Shown in pieces: positions 50,016 through 62,994 of a DNA stretch of 64,000 nucleotides. Position 1 is the stretch's first letter; every line of letters begins with the position of its first letter. The notes beneath the pieces are model-generated. The model did no database searches. It was not told where the DNA came from and saw nothing but the letters and a program-made list of their open reading frames with translations. The position numbers and the translations under genes were made by a program. The DNA is from Rotaria sp. Silwood1 (taxonomy: Eukaryota; Rotifera; Eurotatoria; Philodinida; Philodinidae). The stretch covers positions 372,001 to 436,000 of the forward strand of contig CAJNOP010000092.1 in assembly GCA_905250075.1 (NCBI GenBank), in the 5' to 3' direction.

Positions 50016-51086
50016 ATGGCCAGAACAACTTCTGAAGCATCAGCAAACTCTTTAAAACATATTGAATGGATGTGGCAGTCTAATCCAAATCCATGGTCAA
50101 AATCTGAGCCAGCTACATGGAGTCACTACTCAGATGTGGAAAACTTAATCATCGAAAGAGCATTTGCAAAAAACCAGCCACGGGCAATTTTGGATAATTA
50201 TTACATTGATTTCAAAGATAATTTGCAAATATCCACCATTGATGCCAACAAGCAAAGACCTGTAAAACGAGTGGTGCGCGAAAGAGAAGACAAGCATCTA
50301 CGAGAAGAACGTTTTATGGATCTTCCGGTTGCTTCAAAAGATTTATTCGGTGGTGAATATGGTTGGGTGTCGCCATTTGTAATCGAAGTCAGAAGAGACT
50401 TGGGTCTTAAACCAGATGAATTACCTTCTAAAAAGCCAGATATGATACCAAAACTTGTTGAGAAAGCTGCTCGTGGTATTATTGAAGAAGGAAAGCATAC
50501 AGGAAAATACTGTGAAGCCGAGGAATTGGCTAATACTCTGAGAGAACAAAAAAACAAGGGAGCAGACGAAGTATGGAAATGTTGTGCTTACCTTTACACA
50601 TTGGAAAGTTTCCTGTATAAAACTTTGAATGCAGTCATGAGATTAGTAGGTAGCAAAGAGGATGAACAGATCTGGCGAAGTAAAATTCGCACATTGGGAC
50701 CTTTTTGTTTATTGCTCTGGGATGATCCTTGCAATAGAAAAATAAAAACAGAAATTACACTTTACCGAGGAGCCGAACTAAAATACGAGCAGATCGCTAT
50801 TTATAAAGAAATGGTGAAGCATCCAGACGACTATCGATCATTTCAAGCGTTTATATCGTGTAGCCGCATTCGGGAAAAAGCAGAGAAATTCGGAAATACT
50901 TTATTCATCATGGAAGTATTGTTTGCTTTTACTGCCGATCTTCGTGAATTATCTGAGTATCCTGACGAAGAAGAAGAACTTGTTACACCAGGTGTTTGTT
51001 TCCGTGTTGAACGCGTTGAATACGATCACTATACGAACAAACATTTGATCTACTTGCAACTAAGACAACGATGGTCTAGTAAGTAG
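50016..51086 (+). CDS. WWE-domain ADP-ribosyltransferase (arginine-type ART)
   Basis: A single intact exon of 356 residues. Residues about 15-90 form a WWE domain (W18, W20, W27, W35, then Y-I-D-F-K-D-N-L-Q-I-S and N-K-Q-R-P-V-K-R). Such domains bind poly- or iso-ADP-ribose or mediate ubiquitin-linked contacts. Residues about 110-350 form an ART domain that would transfer ADP-ribose from NAD+ to a protein. The R-S-E signature is complete: R251 in T-L-Y-R-G, the F-I-S-C-S-R motif (S281, S283), and the E-x-E pair (E319, E321) before L-V-T-P-G. E-x-E favours arginine as acceptor. No signal peptide or membrane anchor is visible, so it is probably intracellular. It is intronless and visibly GC-richer than the flanking DNA, in a transposon-rich region. 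This suggests recent retention under selection, retroposition or foreign origin, but none is proven. ART genes of this kind are, to my knowledge, common in bdelloids. Confidence 0.9.
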   Translation: MARTTSEASANSLKHIEWMWQSNPNPWSKSEPATWSHYSDVENLIIERAFAKNQPRAILDNYYIDFKDNLQISTIDANKQRPVKRVVREREDKHLREERFMDLPVASKDLFGGEYGWVSPFVIEVRRDLGLKPDELPSKKPDMIPKLVEKAARGIIEEGKHTGKYCEAEELANTLREQKNKGADEVWKCCAYLYTLESFLYKTLNAVMRLVGSKEDEQIWRSKIRTLGPFCLLLWDDPCNRKIKTEITLYRGAELKYEQIAIYKEMVKHPDDYRSFQAFISCSRIREKAEKFGNTLFIMEVLFAFTADLRELSEYPDEEEELVTPGVCFRVERVEYDHYTNKHLIYLQLRQRWSSK

Positions 51087-52279
51087 AAACAATTCTTTTC
51101 TCATAGTTTTTACACCATGAAGTATTTGTCCTAAATATTTCCACTCTCATTTGATATGTTGCATTGAAGTTACGTCAGTCGACATAGTTGTAACTTCCTC
51201 ATATAAATGTCTCAAAGTTTTATCTAATATGAAAATCAACGAATAATTAATTAAAGGACCATTGTATCCTATTATAATATGTAAAGCAACCTTATGTTTT
51301 CTTTAAAATTTAATTGCTTATTTGATGATAATTAATAATACGCATGAATTATTACAAATCAAACGAAGTGTATAGCATTAGACTTTGTCCACTTTAATTA
51401 GATTGAGTTGAGAATTAAATGGAAAATGAATCAATCTTTTCAAATCTTTCATTTGAATTTCTATTAAAAATTCAAATAGCGAAAAATATGAATAAATATT
51501 CTGTAGTATAGTGAAAGATTGCTTTCTACAATCTTACATATGATTCAGCCACACACACTAACTTTTAATAGCTAAATGTACTTACCTCTGATATCGGTTA
51601 TTATAAAGACTATATCATTTATATGTAAATTTAACCTAAAACAGTTAATTAACAGATCATTATCGAAAAGATAACACAATCTAAATAATGATATTAGAAT
51701 TCATAACTTCATTTTAATCATTGTACAATAAACATATTAATGCAAGAGAAACAATACTGTTCACTTGTTTCAAACTTCAACTACGTATAAAAAATTATGA
51801 TCTATCAGCAATAGTCGAGCTTTTACTAAATTATATTTTTCGTCAGTATGATCTCCTACTAATTATAGATTTTCTATAAGGGGAAAGTTAACTTTTGTTC
51901 ATGTTTTATAAAAGTAAACTAGTCAATTGATAATCATATTGGATAAAATTTGGCCAAATGTATATGCTTAAGTTACAAAATCATCGGCTGGTATAATGTT
52001 GAGACGACAGATTCGTAATCAAATGATACAGTGACATCTACATTACTTCTATGATTCAAAAATTGTCACGTTTCCTTGGGTCAACAAGATCACCAGTAAC
52101 GTTGAAGTTGCTTGATGTAAGGTATGCATAATGGCAAAAGTCGAGTGAACCTTTTTCTACCATTTTTATATATGATTCGATAGGGTACGAACATTTGGAC
52201 GCACTTATTATTTTTAAATTCATGGGGGCAGATTTTAGGGAAGAAAAACAAATGATGACGAAGGTAGTGATAACTAGTC
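51087..52279. other. gene-poor DNA
   Basis: AT-rich sequence with no supported coding region or repeat structure that I can see, apart from the possible 3' UTR of the ART gene at its left end. Confidence 0.45.
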
Positions 52280-53372
52280 AAAACAGCTACAATATCAGTT
52301 TTCTTCAGATATTTTCAAGGTTTCTGTTACTTACATGTGAGTATTTTTTCAAAAGAACTATTTTCTAACTCAGTATTAAAACGTGAGTTGAAAAATATTA
52401 TTTGCATGACTTTGAAATGGAAGTGTAATCTGACATGAGTCTGTTCAATGAGAGTATTCAAGCACCCATGTGCATTATTCATATACAATTTTCTAAATTT
52501 TTCTAGGTTTTCTATATTGAGCGATAGAACTGTGTCATATCCTATTTAAGTCCGTATAGACATGTATTTTGAAAGGTACTCTGTTTTTTTTTCTAGATTT
52601 TGTTTCATCGTTGTGAGAATTAGATTGTTACGATTTTTCCCTGTTTGTAGACTAAAATCATGAAAACTTATGCAGATATTTACTTAATTTCACCCTTATT
52701 TTTGCGTCATATGAAAAAACATACAAAATATTCGGAATCAGTGTAAAAAAACTACAACGAATCATGTCTTTTAATCATAAACGCTTTTCATCAAAATCAT
52801 TCTTCAAGAAGTCCACAGGGAAAATTTTCAACAACTACAATTAAGGAGTACAAGCATCATATCATAACATGTTTTTGACAAAAGACATTATTCGTTGTAA
52901 CTTTTTATGATGCTTCTGAATTTTGTATGTGTATTTATATCACAAAAAACACTAACGATTAAATCAAGTAAATATTACATAAGTTTCCATGATTTTAGTC
53001 TACAAACAGGGAAAAATCGCAACAATCTAATTCTCTCAACGTTGAAATAAAATCTAGAAAAAATAACAGGGTACCTTTCAAAATAAATATCTATACGGAC
53101 TTAAATAAGATATGACACATAGTTCTATCTCTCAATATAGAAAACCTAGAAAAATTTAGAAAATTGTATATGAATAATACACATATGTGCTTGAATACTC
53201 TCATTGGACAGATTCATGTTGAATAAAACTTTCATTTCAGAGACACTCAAATAACATTTTTTAACTCACGTTTTAACACTGAGTTACACAACAGTTCTTT
53301 TGAACAAATACTCAAATGTAAGTAACAGAAAACTTGAAAATATCTGAAGAAAACTGATATTGTAGCTGTTTT
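52280..53372. mobile_element. foldback palindrome of about 1.1 kb
   Basis: The outer ends are AAAACAGCTACAATATCAG at 52280 and its complement ending at 53372. The arms are about 530 bases each and match along most of their length: for example TTTTCTTCAGATATTTTCAA near the ends and TTTTTCCCTGTTTGTAGACT further in. They meet near 52826, and pairing is weaker at the centre. No coding capacity. It has the form of a foldback MITE or a large inverted duplication; flanking duplications are not evident. Confidence 0.8.
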
Positions 53373-56300
53373 CAGCGGTTTTCATATCTTCCTCATCGTT
53401 TATTATTTTTTTCTTAAAATACGAATCGATCGATTTAAAAATAATTAGTCTCTGGCAAACTTTTCTTGCTGTCTTGAATGATATATAAAGGAGCTAGAAT
53501 GAAAATCGACACGACTTTTGCATCATATACAATTGTAACAATCGAAGATTCATTGTAAATGATGATATGAGTTTAACAAAAGTATAATTCTATCTGAAAT
53601 TCATATCGTGTTAATCATCTGTAGGGGAAATCTTTCATGTTTCTGTACTAGATTATTGATGGATTCGATAGATCCTCCGCCGATTCACGTTTCTTCTTGC
53701 CTTAACTAAGATTAAAACCAACTAATAGTAAAATATAAAAGGTTAGTTTCATGGGAAGTTAACCACAAAAGACACATATTGTTTGGAAAATTTTCTTTGC
53801 TATCAGCGTTTGTAGGGATTTTCTCGCTAACAATGTTGGTAATGTAATTTTTCGGATTTCGTTCGAAAATGGTGATGTTTTGATCAATGTACTATAAACA
53901 GTAAAATAATTCAATTGAGAACTTTTTATTGTTTGACCAAGAGAGATATTTCATCTATTCTGTGCTGTTTTATTCAATATTGTTCGATTGGAATAGCTGA
54001 ACGCAATAGTATGAACCACATTTATAATTAAAACAGGAGAAGTATGATTTCTTAATAGTTCTTAAGCTTCATCTATTCCAGCTGTAGATTGTACTAAATA
54101 TTTGTTTGAGCATAGAAACACTATCCATCAATTTTAAAACACTTCTTGACATTAATGCATAGCAGGTCTTTAAAAAGGTTCCTTGGCATCTTATCATGCG
54201 GAACAATATTTGACTTCACCTTCTTAATATATATGACATACATATACTATCTGGAGCACAGTGAATCCTTCAGAAATCATGCTACCATATACGAGTGGAA
54301 GAGTTTTGAAAGTATTGTACTTCATCATTTTGCTGCGCAGTTATCAATGAACTTTTGAGCATCAGCGAGCGATGATCCGGAATTTCCAAAAATTCTATCA
54401 CCTACAATCTGAATGGTCGTCAGGTGAAGCTGGCCATTTTATTGTATGGCAAGATGGTAAGAGACTTTTCGTAAGACCTATTATAAATAATGTGAAGAAG
54501 TATTTTACAGTTAATCAATTTTGTTTTTATGTTCAAACAGTTACTTGACACAATTTTTCGTTCAAATACATAAAGCTTGAACACTATCAAGAGTGAATGA
54601 GTGCGCAAACTAGTCATTATAGAATATTCACGACGGATGAACATTGCAGAATTCGCTAATTTTTTATTATATTATAGAGGGTAATAAGTTTCGTATTCTT
54701 TGAAATTTTCAGCCTGATTTGATAACCTTTTCTTAGACAAAACATCAAAATACTGACAGAATTTTTAGTAATAATTTTTTTCGGTCTTCTGCTGACTTCA
54801 TTTACTAAAACTGACCTTTGGATTTCACTTTGAGAGACTTTTGATTCCTAGTTTTTGTAAAATACCAATAGAAATGTTCCTTTTCTGCATATGAAAATTC
54901 TAAAGTTTTAGTCAATCCTTTAAAAATCCCGCAAATACCATTAAAAAGCCTATCGTACATTGTTTTAATTGATTTTTACCATCGTGTGTATTCAATCGAT
55001 TTTTTATGCACCCACAATCAATTGCTTTCATATCTGTGATTGTGGTAGAACTCAGAAAGTTTCTATCATATTATATACTGTGATTTTTATCTTCCATGCA
55101 AAACTCGATCACTGATAATCAAAAAGCGCTCTTTTTTTCTAAGGACTAGTATATTTTTTTGATGATACTGGCATATGTATCATAAACCACGGTTTTTTCA
55201 CTCGTTAATATTTTGTTGTGTCACCATTTTTCGCATTGTCGATGCTGCAGGGATATAAAATTACAAAAACTAGGCTTAACACAATTTTGGTACCAAAAGA
55301 AAAACAGTAGCATGTTTTTTTGCGAAAAATAAACTGGATATGCAGAATCAGCGTGCACAAAAACACAAGAAAATATTTTTTCCATCATTAATTACTTTTG
55401 ATGACAATTACATCATCCTTATCTTCAACAATTCATTCTTTAAAAGTTATCCTGTGAGATTCTACAGATCACATTATGATGAAAAGCATTTTAAACTGAA
55501 CAATTTATTTTTGGTATCATTTTGCAAGCTGATTGTGAATATTTGACTTGATTTTCATTAAAAAAAACTTTAATAAATTAATATTTTAAAATATTTCCTT
55601 TCTGTGGTAGTCACTACGAAGGTGGGTCCTTCTCTTAACGTGCTGTTATTTTTCTGCTTGTACTGTGACTGTCAATGTCTAGTTTTGTTATTTTATATCC
55701 CTATACCATCCACAATACAAAAACTAGCGGAACAAGAAAATATTAACGAATGCTGAAATCTTCGAGGCTTGAATTTCAATTGAATCTATCGTTTGGATAT
55801 GGTTTGGACATAGGAACTAGAATTTCAGCTATCTTTTGAATTTGGTGTTGGAATTCGGGTCTTCGACCTACATGATCTCAACTTTGAAGCTGTGTCAGAA
55901 TGAAACCAAATCTAAATCTAAGACCTGAATTTAAATCCCAAACCCAAACCTATACTAAACGCAAACTATTTCATATCAATTTTGAAGTCTTACGATTCTT
56001 TTCTCACTTATAATATTTTATCTTACAGAGCCTCATCAGATTTGGCTAATTTAAGATCAAACTCAAACTCAAATCCAAGTCTAAATCAAATCCATATATT
56101 TCGACACCAAATGGCAAGGCCTTGAATTAGTTACATCCCTACTTCATATTGAACATACAAAATTCATGATTTTTTCAATTAAAGTTTCTCTCACGGTACG
56201 CAACGGAATTTCATAATAGGTCCATCATCTTCTCTGATTTCTTACTAGTTCAGTACTCTTAATTATATTGCAAAGGACTCTCACTTCGAAACAAACAAAA

Positions 56301-57030
56301 GAATTCACAGGCGAAGAGCACTAATTAGAAAAATAGCTTGGAGGTCGCTTTCTTGTGCGTTAGCCATTTTTGGAAATTACTTAGACAATTCAATATGGTA
56401 TATCATGAGTCATCGAAGCGTCTTAGAAATTCGATTTTCGTGTTCTGTTCCATTTGAAACGCTGTCTATGAACTTCTTTACTGTCTTCATATATATTTGT
56501 TTGAACTTTTCGACTGACTGAGTAATTGATGTAACTTCTAAATATAACTTTTGCCTTATAGCAATTATTGAAACTTTTAGCTTTACGAAAAAATTTCACT
56601 TTTCCAAAACCTAAACATTGCTCTCTAAAATATTGTAGCCTTAAATCTAACAAAGAAAAGACTAGCAACAAATTCTTCATATGGCACTGCGAACATCACG
56701 ATCTTCCCCGCTAAAAACTTGCGCAATATTGAGAATTTCATTACCCAAAATAGAAAGGTGTCTACAACCGATTTCCACAAGTGCCGCCTCCTCTCAGAAC
56801 ATCGCGTCATTATTGATAATAAGAAATATTAAACTAGACCCATACATTCCACTTCGTGAATCCACCAAGAATTACCATCGAATTTCAACTTTAGTGAGAC
56901 ATCAATCCGACGTCAAGAAAAAAACAAAAGTCTGGCAAATAAGAAAAGATCCATATCGATACTTTTCATTGTCTATCTTGACATCAATCACAAAACCGAA
57001 ACCCCATAGAAGATTGAATGTTGAAATAAT
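53373..57030. other. gene-poor DNA with a degenerate CAAA-type tract
   Basis: No supported gene. Between about 55905 and 56095 the plus strand shows many loosely spaced hexamer-like words (AAATCTAAATCTAAG, AAATCCCAAACCCAAACC, CAAACTCAAACTCAAATCC). These form a degenerate C/A-rich tract that may be decayed satellite or telomere-like sequence. Open frames at 56423-57040 on both strands have no recognisable domain. Confidence 0.4.
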
Positions 57031-57039
57031 TTTCGATTG

Positions 57040-60000
57040 AAGCCATGATGGAATTGTTCTAAATTATGCGTCATCATTCGACACCAAAGAAACTCGATGC
57101 TAAAAAACAACATCGCAGATTTCCGAATTGCACAGCAATGAGACAAAGTCTAATATCATATCCTCATCATTCAGCTTCAAATAACTCGATCCTGGAAAAA
57201 ACCATCAAACATTTCAGAATCGAATAATCGTAAGCTGAGTTCTAATTTAACCTAATCATTATGGAATTCTAAAATAATTTGCTTCTGAAAAAAACATCGA
57301 ATACTTTCGAATCAAATGATGATCAAATAAGTTCTAATATAACCTAATCATCATTACATCCCGAAATTATTCGACCCTTAAAAAAAACATCGAATATTTT
57401 CGGATTGAATGTTGATGAGATTAACTCTAATACCATCTCATCATCATTCGATTCCCAATGATTTGACTCTGGAGTAAAAACGAATATTTTGGAATCAAAT
57501 CATCGTTAGATGAGTTCTAATATCATTTTATTATCATTCAGTACTGAAATGTATTGATATTGACAATAAACATAGAATATTTCGGAATTGAATGATTATG
57601 CGACGGGTTCTTAAACCATCCCATCATGATTGAATTCCAAAATTATTTGATTCCGAAAAAAGCATCAAATATTTTGGAATTCATCGATCTTTCCATGAGT
57701 TCCTTCATTATTCAATCATCATTCAATTCCAAAATGATTTTATTTTCAAAAAGTAACATCAAATATTTTGAATTGAATGATAGTCAGATGAGTTCCAATA
57801 TCATCTTATCATCGTCCGATGCCAAAATATGTCGCTATTGAGAAGAACCTTGAGATATTTTGGGATTTGATTATGGTTAGATGAATTCTAATATTATCTA
57901 ATCATCACAGAGTTTCAAAATAGTTGGATGTTGAAAAAAAATATCCAATATTTTGAAATTGAATGATCTTCACATAAGTTCTAATACTATCGAATCATCA
58001 TTGAGTTCCAAAAATAGTTCGATGTTGAAGAAAAAACCCAATATTTTGGAACCGAATGATGGTTAGATAATTTCTAATATCGTCTAATCAGCATTCAATT
58101 CCGGAAAAACTGAATGTTAAAAATAAGCATGGAATATATTGGAAATGAGTAATGATGAGATGAGTTCTAATACCATCTCTTCATCATTCTCTTCTAGCAT
58201 TATTCGATTTCGCAAAATAAATGTCAAATATTTTGGAATTCAATGATCTTTGGATGAGTTCTTATATCATCGCATCAACATTCGATTCCGAAATAATTCG
58301 ATATTACGAAAAAAATTCGAATATTTCGGAACTGAATAATCTTTAGGAGAGTTCTCCAAGTATCTCATCAGTATTCAATTCTATCATAACTCCATTTCGC
58401 AAAAAAGTGTTAAATATTATGGAATTCAATGATCTTTACATGAGTTCCAATATCACCTCATCATCATTCAATTCTAAAAAGATTCAATGTCGAGAAAAAT
58501 GCCCAATCTTTTCGGATTTAATGATCTTTAAAAGAGTTCTAATATTCTCTTACCATAAATCTATACTAATATGATTCGATATTGAAAAAAATTGTTCAAA
58601 TACTTTTGAATTGAATGATGATGAAATGAGTTGTAATAACCTCTCATCATTATTCATATGTGAAATAACACAATGTTGAAAACAAATATTGAATATTTCG
58701 GAACTTAATGATGTTTAGATGCGTTCTACTATCGTTTCATCATCATTAAATCCTGAAATAACTCGACATCCACAAAAAAACTCGAATATTTTCGACGTAA
58801 ATAATCTTTAGATGAGTTCTACTTTCATCTGATGATCATTCAATGCTAAAATAATTTAATGTTGAAAAAAAACATCGACTGTTTTGGAACTGCATCATGA
58901 TGAGATACGTTCTAATATCATCATATTATCGTTCCATTCCAAAACTATGCGATGTTGAAAGAGAAACATATAAAATTTAGGAATTGAATGCTGGTAAGAT
59001 GAGTTCTAGTATCATCTTATCCTCACTCCACTTCGAAATAACTCCGTCTTGAAGAAAAACCTCGCATATTTTTTAATCAAATGATGATGAGATGCATTCT
59101 GATATGATCTAATCGTTATTCCATTCGAACGTAATTCGACGTTGAAAAAAAAAATCAATATTTAGGAATTAAATGATCGTAAGAAGAATTCTATTGTCAC
59201 TTGATTATTTCTCATTTTCAAAATAATTCGATATTGCAATAGATGGTGGAATACTTTTGAATTTATTAATCTTTTGAAGAATTCTGATAGCATCTCATTA
59301 TCGTTCACTTACAAAATAATTCGGTATTCAATAGCTTATCGTACATTATGGAGTTAAATGCTCGTAAGATGTGTTCTTATATCATTTCATCAACGTTCAA
59401 CTCCAAAATGATTTGATATTGAAAAGAAACTTGAATATTTTGAAATGGAATGCTGATTAGATGCGTACTAATATGCTCAAATTATCATTCGATTCGAATG
59501 AAGTTCAATTTTGGAAGAAAAATCGCGAATATTTTGGAACTGAATGATCGTAAGATGAGTTCTAAAATCATCTCATTCGTTATTCAGTTCCACAATGATT
59601 CGGTACTGAAAAAAAAATTCGAATACTTTCGAATCTAATCATCTTTAGAAAAGTTCTAATATTATCTAATTATCATTCAAGTCTAAAATAATTTGATCTA
59701 AGAAGAAACCGAATATTTTGGAGATGAGTGATCGTACGATAAGTTTTATTATCATATCAGAATCATTTAGTTCCAAAAAAGTATATATTGTAAAAAAAGA
59801 TCGAATATTTCTGAATTCAATGATGATGAGATACGTTCATATTCTATCTAATCCTCATCCAGTGCTAAAATGATAGGATTTTGAAAGAAAAACTTCGTAT
59901 ATTTCAGAATGAAATAATCGTAAGATGATTTCTAAAATGATCTTATCGCTCAGTTGGAAATTATTCGACGTTATTTTTCACCACCGAATAGCTTTTGAAT

Positions 60001-61585
60001 TGAATGATGATCAGATGAGTTTGATTATTGCTTCATCCTCGTTCAATCGCAAAATAGCTCAATAAAAAAAATAAAAAATCGAATAGTTTAGAAATGCATG
60101 ATCGTAGGATCAGTTTTTATATCATCTCATCAACATTTCTATCTCACATAATTCGTTATTGAAAAGATATTCGAACATATTGGAATAGAATGATCATAAG
60201 ATCAGTTCTAAAATTATCTCATCACCATGCAATTGCACAAATAATCAACGTTGAAAGAGAACATCGACTATTTTGGAGCCAAGTCATGATGAGATGAGTT
60301 CTCGTATCGTCTGTTCATTATTTTATTAGAAAAAAACTCGAGATCGACTAAATATTGAAATGTTTTGAAATTGATTAGTGGTGAGATACATTCTGATATG
60401 ATCTAATTGTCATTCTATTCTAAAATAGTCCGATCTGGATAAAAGTCATTGAATATTGTGAATTGAATAATGGTAAAATAAGTTCTAATACCATCTCGTC
60501 ATCATCAAGCTCCATATTGATGCGACTTTGAAAAAGAAATCGGAATATTTTGGAACTTAATCATAGTAAGAAGGGTTTTGATATCGTCTTGTCGTTATTG
60601 AATTGTAAAATAATTCGATGTTGAAAAAAAACATGGAATATTATGGAACTAAATGATCGTAAGATAATTTCTATTGTCATTTCATCATCATTCAGTTCCA
60701 AAGTAAGTCGATATTGAAAAAAAAGATCTAATATTTTCGCATGGAATGATGATGAGGTACGTTCTAATATGACTTCATCAGCATTTAATTGCAGAATAAT
60801 TTGACATAGAAAAAGATTTTCGAATGTTTTGAGACTTAATGATGTTTAGATGAGTTCTAGTATTGTACAATCATCATTGAATGCTAAAATGTTTGGATAT
60901 TGAACACGAAACATGGAATATTTTTGAATCGATTGATGATGAGATGAGTTCTGTTATCATCTCATCATCATTGAATTCTGAAATCATTTGATTTTGAAAA
61001 GAAACATCGAATATTTGGGAATTAAATGATTGTAAGATCAGTTCTCATATCATCTCATCATCGTTGAGTTCCAATATGATTCGATTTTGAAAAGAACATT
61101 GAATATTATGGAATTGAATGATGATGAGATGAGTTCTAATATTGTGTTATCATCAATGAATTGTAAAATAACTCGAAGCTGAAAAAGAAAACATTGACTG
61201 TTTCAGAATTCAACCATGATTAAATGGGTTCTAAAATGATCTAATAGTCTTTCAATTGTAAAATATTTCGATTTCGAAATGAACATAGACTATTTTGAAA
61301 TAGAAACATGATGAGATGCAGTCTAATATTATTCCATGATCATTCCGCTGGAAAGCAATTTGATGTCGAAAAAAGGATAGAATATTTTGGAACTAAATGA
61401 TTTTCCGCTAGGCTCTAATATCATCGAAGCATCATTTAAGTCCAAAACCATTCGATATAAGAAAATAAAATTGAATATTTTTGAATGGAATGATGATTAG
61501 ATTAGCTCAAATATCGCCTCATCATCGTTAGATTCGGCAATAATTCGATGTTAAAAAAGTATTTAACATTTTGGAATTGTATTTT
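57040..61585. repeat. diverged satellite array of about 92-base units, each with two dyad centres
   Basis: About 4.5 kb of tandem units. Spacing of the conserved GAGTTCTAAT word at 57238, 57330, 57423 and 57513 gives periods of 92, 93 and 90, so about 48-50 units. Within a unit the order is GAATATTTTGGAATTGAATG, GATGATGAGATGA, the loop GTTCTAATA, TCATCTCATCATC, then CATTCAATTCCAAAA, AATTCGATATTG, an A run and ACATC. The first half is thus the reverse complement of the second around the GTTCTAATA loop. The A run forms a second, weaker dyad between ATTCGAT and ATCGAAT. One copy, 60934-60970, has a perfect 14-base stem with a 9-base loop. Copies differ by many substitutions and small indels, so the array is old. 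It has no coding content and no interspersed genes. Confidence 0.9.
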
Positions 61586-62620
61586 TATGGGTGTCGTCCG
61601 ATATGATGTGTCGGTCTGTGTCAATGAGAGGCTTTAGAAAGGCGAACGTATGATCCCGAATGGTGGAATGCTTTCATGATAGGATATGTTTTGTATTCGC
61701 GGAATTTGACTTATGTATTAGATTTGTGTTGCGAAGATGTCCCGCCCAATAAATATTGGGACACATTGTTCGTTTGTTCATTCGATTAACGCGCGATATT
61801 CTAATCAGTAGCATGCTCGAGTCTTCTTTTGTGTTCACGTAAGTTATGAAACGTTTTTTGATAGAATAATACTCGTGCAATGTCATCCAACGTCGTGTTT
61901 CGAACGAACTGATTTTCTCTTCTGGCCTGCAGAAGAGTGAATGAACACTTGGCACCGTTTATTCATCATAAACGTGTTCTGTTCACGGTTCGTTCGATTT
62001 GAATTGGAAACAGATGAGCAGAATAGAGAAATGTCGGAGAATTATTACCAACATTCAATTTTGACGTATGCAAAATGTAGAATTCATATTTGCTGAGCCT
62101 TTAAATCTCTATTATATTCAAACCCTTCTATCAACAGTTCGATTCAATTATTAGGCTGTTCTGCACTTGGCACAAACGAATTCTCTTTGTTAAACTTACG
62201 ATGAATTAATAAAACCAAAACAAAATGGAGGCATTCGTCTACTTAGTATAATACTTCGAGTCGATGTCGCGTCTAGACGAGTCGATAACATACGGTTTAA
62301 AAACGGTGTTGGAAAGTTTGAAAGATGGGAGGCTGTCAACATACATCCATTTGTCCGAGCAATTGATACCAGGAAAACTCTAAAGCTTATTCTTAAAATT
62401 TTTTTTGTGATGGTCAATAAAAATATCCAGGTATAAGGAAACAATGGCAAGCTACAATAAAACAACTCAATAGTTTTCATCTCTGTGAAAGAAAATCAGC
62501 GCTGATTCACCTTATGAAGTATCGTATCTCTCACTCTTTTCAGATAGATAGAAATAATATGAAAGTCGAGAAATAGATTCCAACTTGCTCACGAGAATAG
62601 AACTCCTAATAAATCTCATT
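61586..62620. other. non-coding DNA between the satellite array and the telomere-like tracts
   Basis: The array stops sharply near 61585 and sequence becomes less AT-rich up to about 62000. Minus-strand open frames at 61674-61955 and 62196-62480 (about 93 codons each) show no recognisable domain. They could be pieces of decayed elements. Confidence 0.35.
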
Positions 62621-62623
62621 CAA

Positions 62624-62684
62624 GGGTATGGGTGTGGGCGTTTATCTTTTTCTGTATCAAATCCACATCCACACCCTCATTCGA
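62624..62684. repeat. telomere-like G-rich tract with inverted partner
   Basis: The plus strand has GGGTATGGGTGTGGG (62624-62638), including TGTGGG. About 25 bases later the complementary strand has the same type of repeat (CCACATCCACACCCTC, 62665-62680). Degenerate, head-to-head arrangement. Confidence 0.45.
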
Positions 62685-62907
62685 AGACATTACGTCAAAA
62701 CTAAAAACTTCTAATAGTTATCTATCAACAAATAAAAAGAATTTTATCATTGGACATTTTTCGAATATTAATCTAAGCATTGATTATCACAGAAACATTG
62801 TAATATCATAATACAATAATCTAATTTATTGACATCAAAAACTATTTATCTAAATCTTATTGTATGTCATTTTTAACTTCAAAAGTTAACAAAACTTGCT
62901 GAGGGTG

Positions 62908-62994
62908 TCGCTGGGTATGAGTTCAGGTGTGTGCAGTGGTTGTGTGGGTGAGGAGTGGCGGTGTGGATGAGTGAGACTTGGTGTAGGTTTGTTT
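62908..62994 (+). repeat. telomere-like degenerate G/T tract
   Basis: About 85 bases strongly biased to G and T on the plus strand: TGTGTGGGTGAGG, GGTGTGGATGAG, and TGTGGG at 62943-62948. It is a degenerate form of the bdelloid telomere hexamer and lies in AT-rich DNA. Confidence 0.5.

Noticed and set aside
50201..50557. 118-codon minus-strand frame inside the ART gene
   Set aside because: Antisense shadow of the WWE-ART coding sequence.
57040..61585. CRISPR-like appearance of regular palindromic units
   Set aside because: The units are contiguous with no unique spacers, strongly diverged, and lie in an animal genome; a satellite array explains them.
61674..61955. 93-codon minus-strand frame as a gene
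   Set aside because: No recognisable domain, no splice context and no conserved motif; kept only as possible relic sequence.
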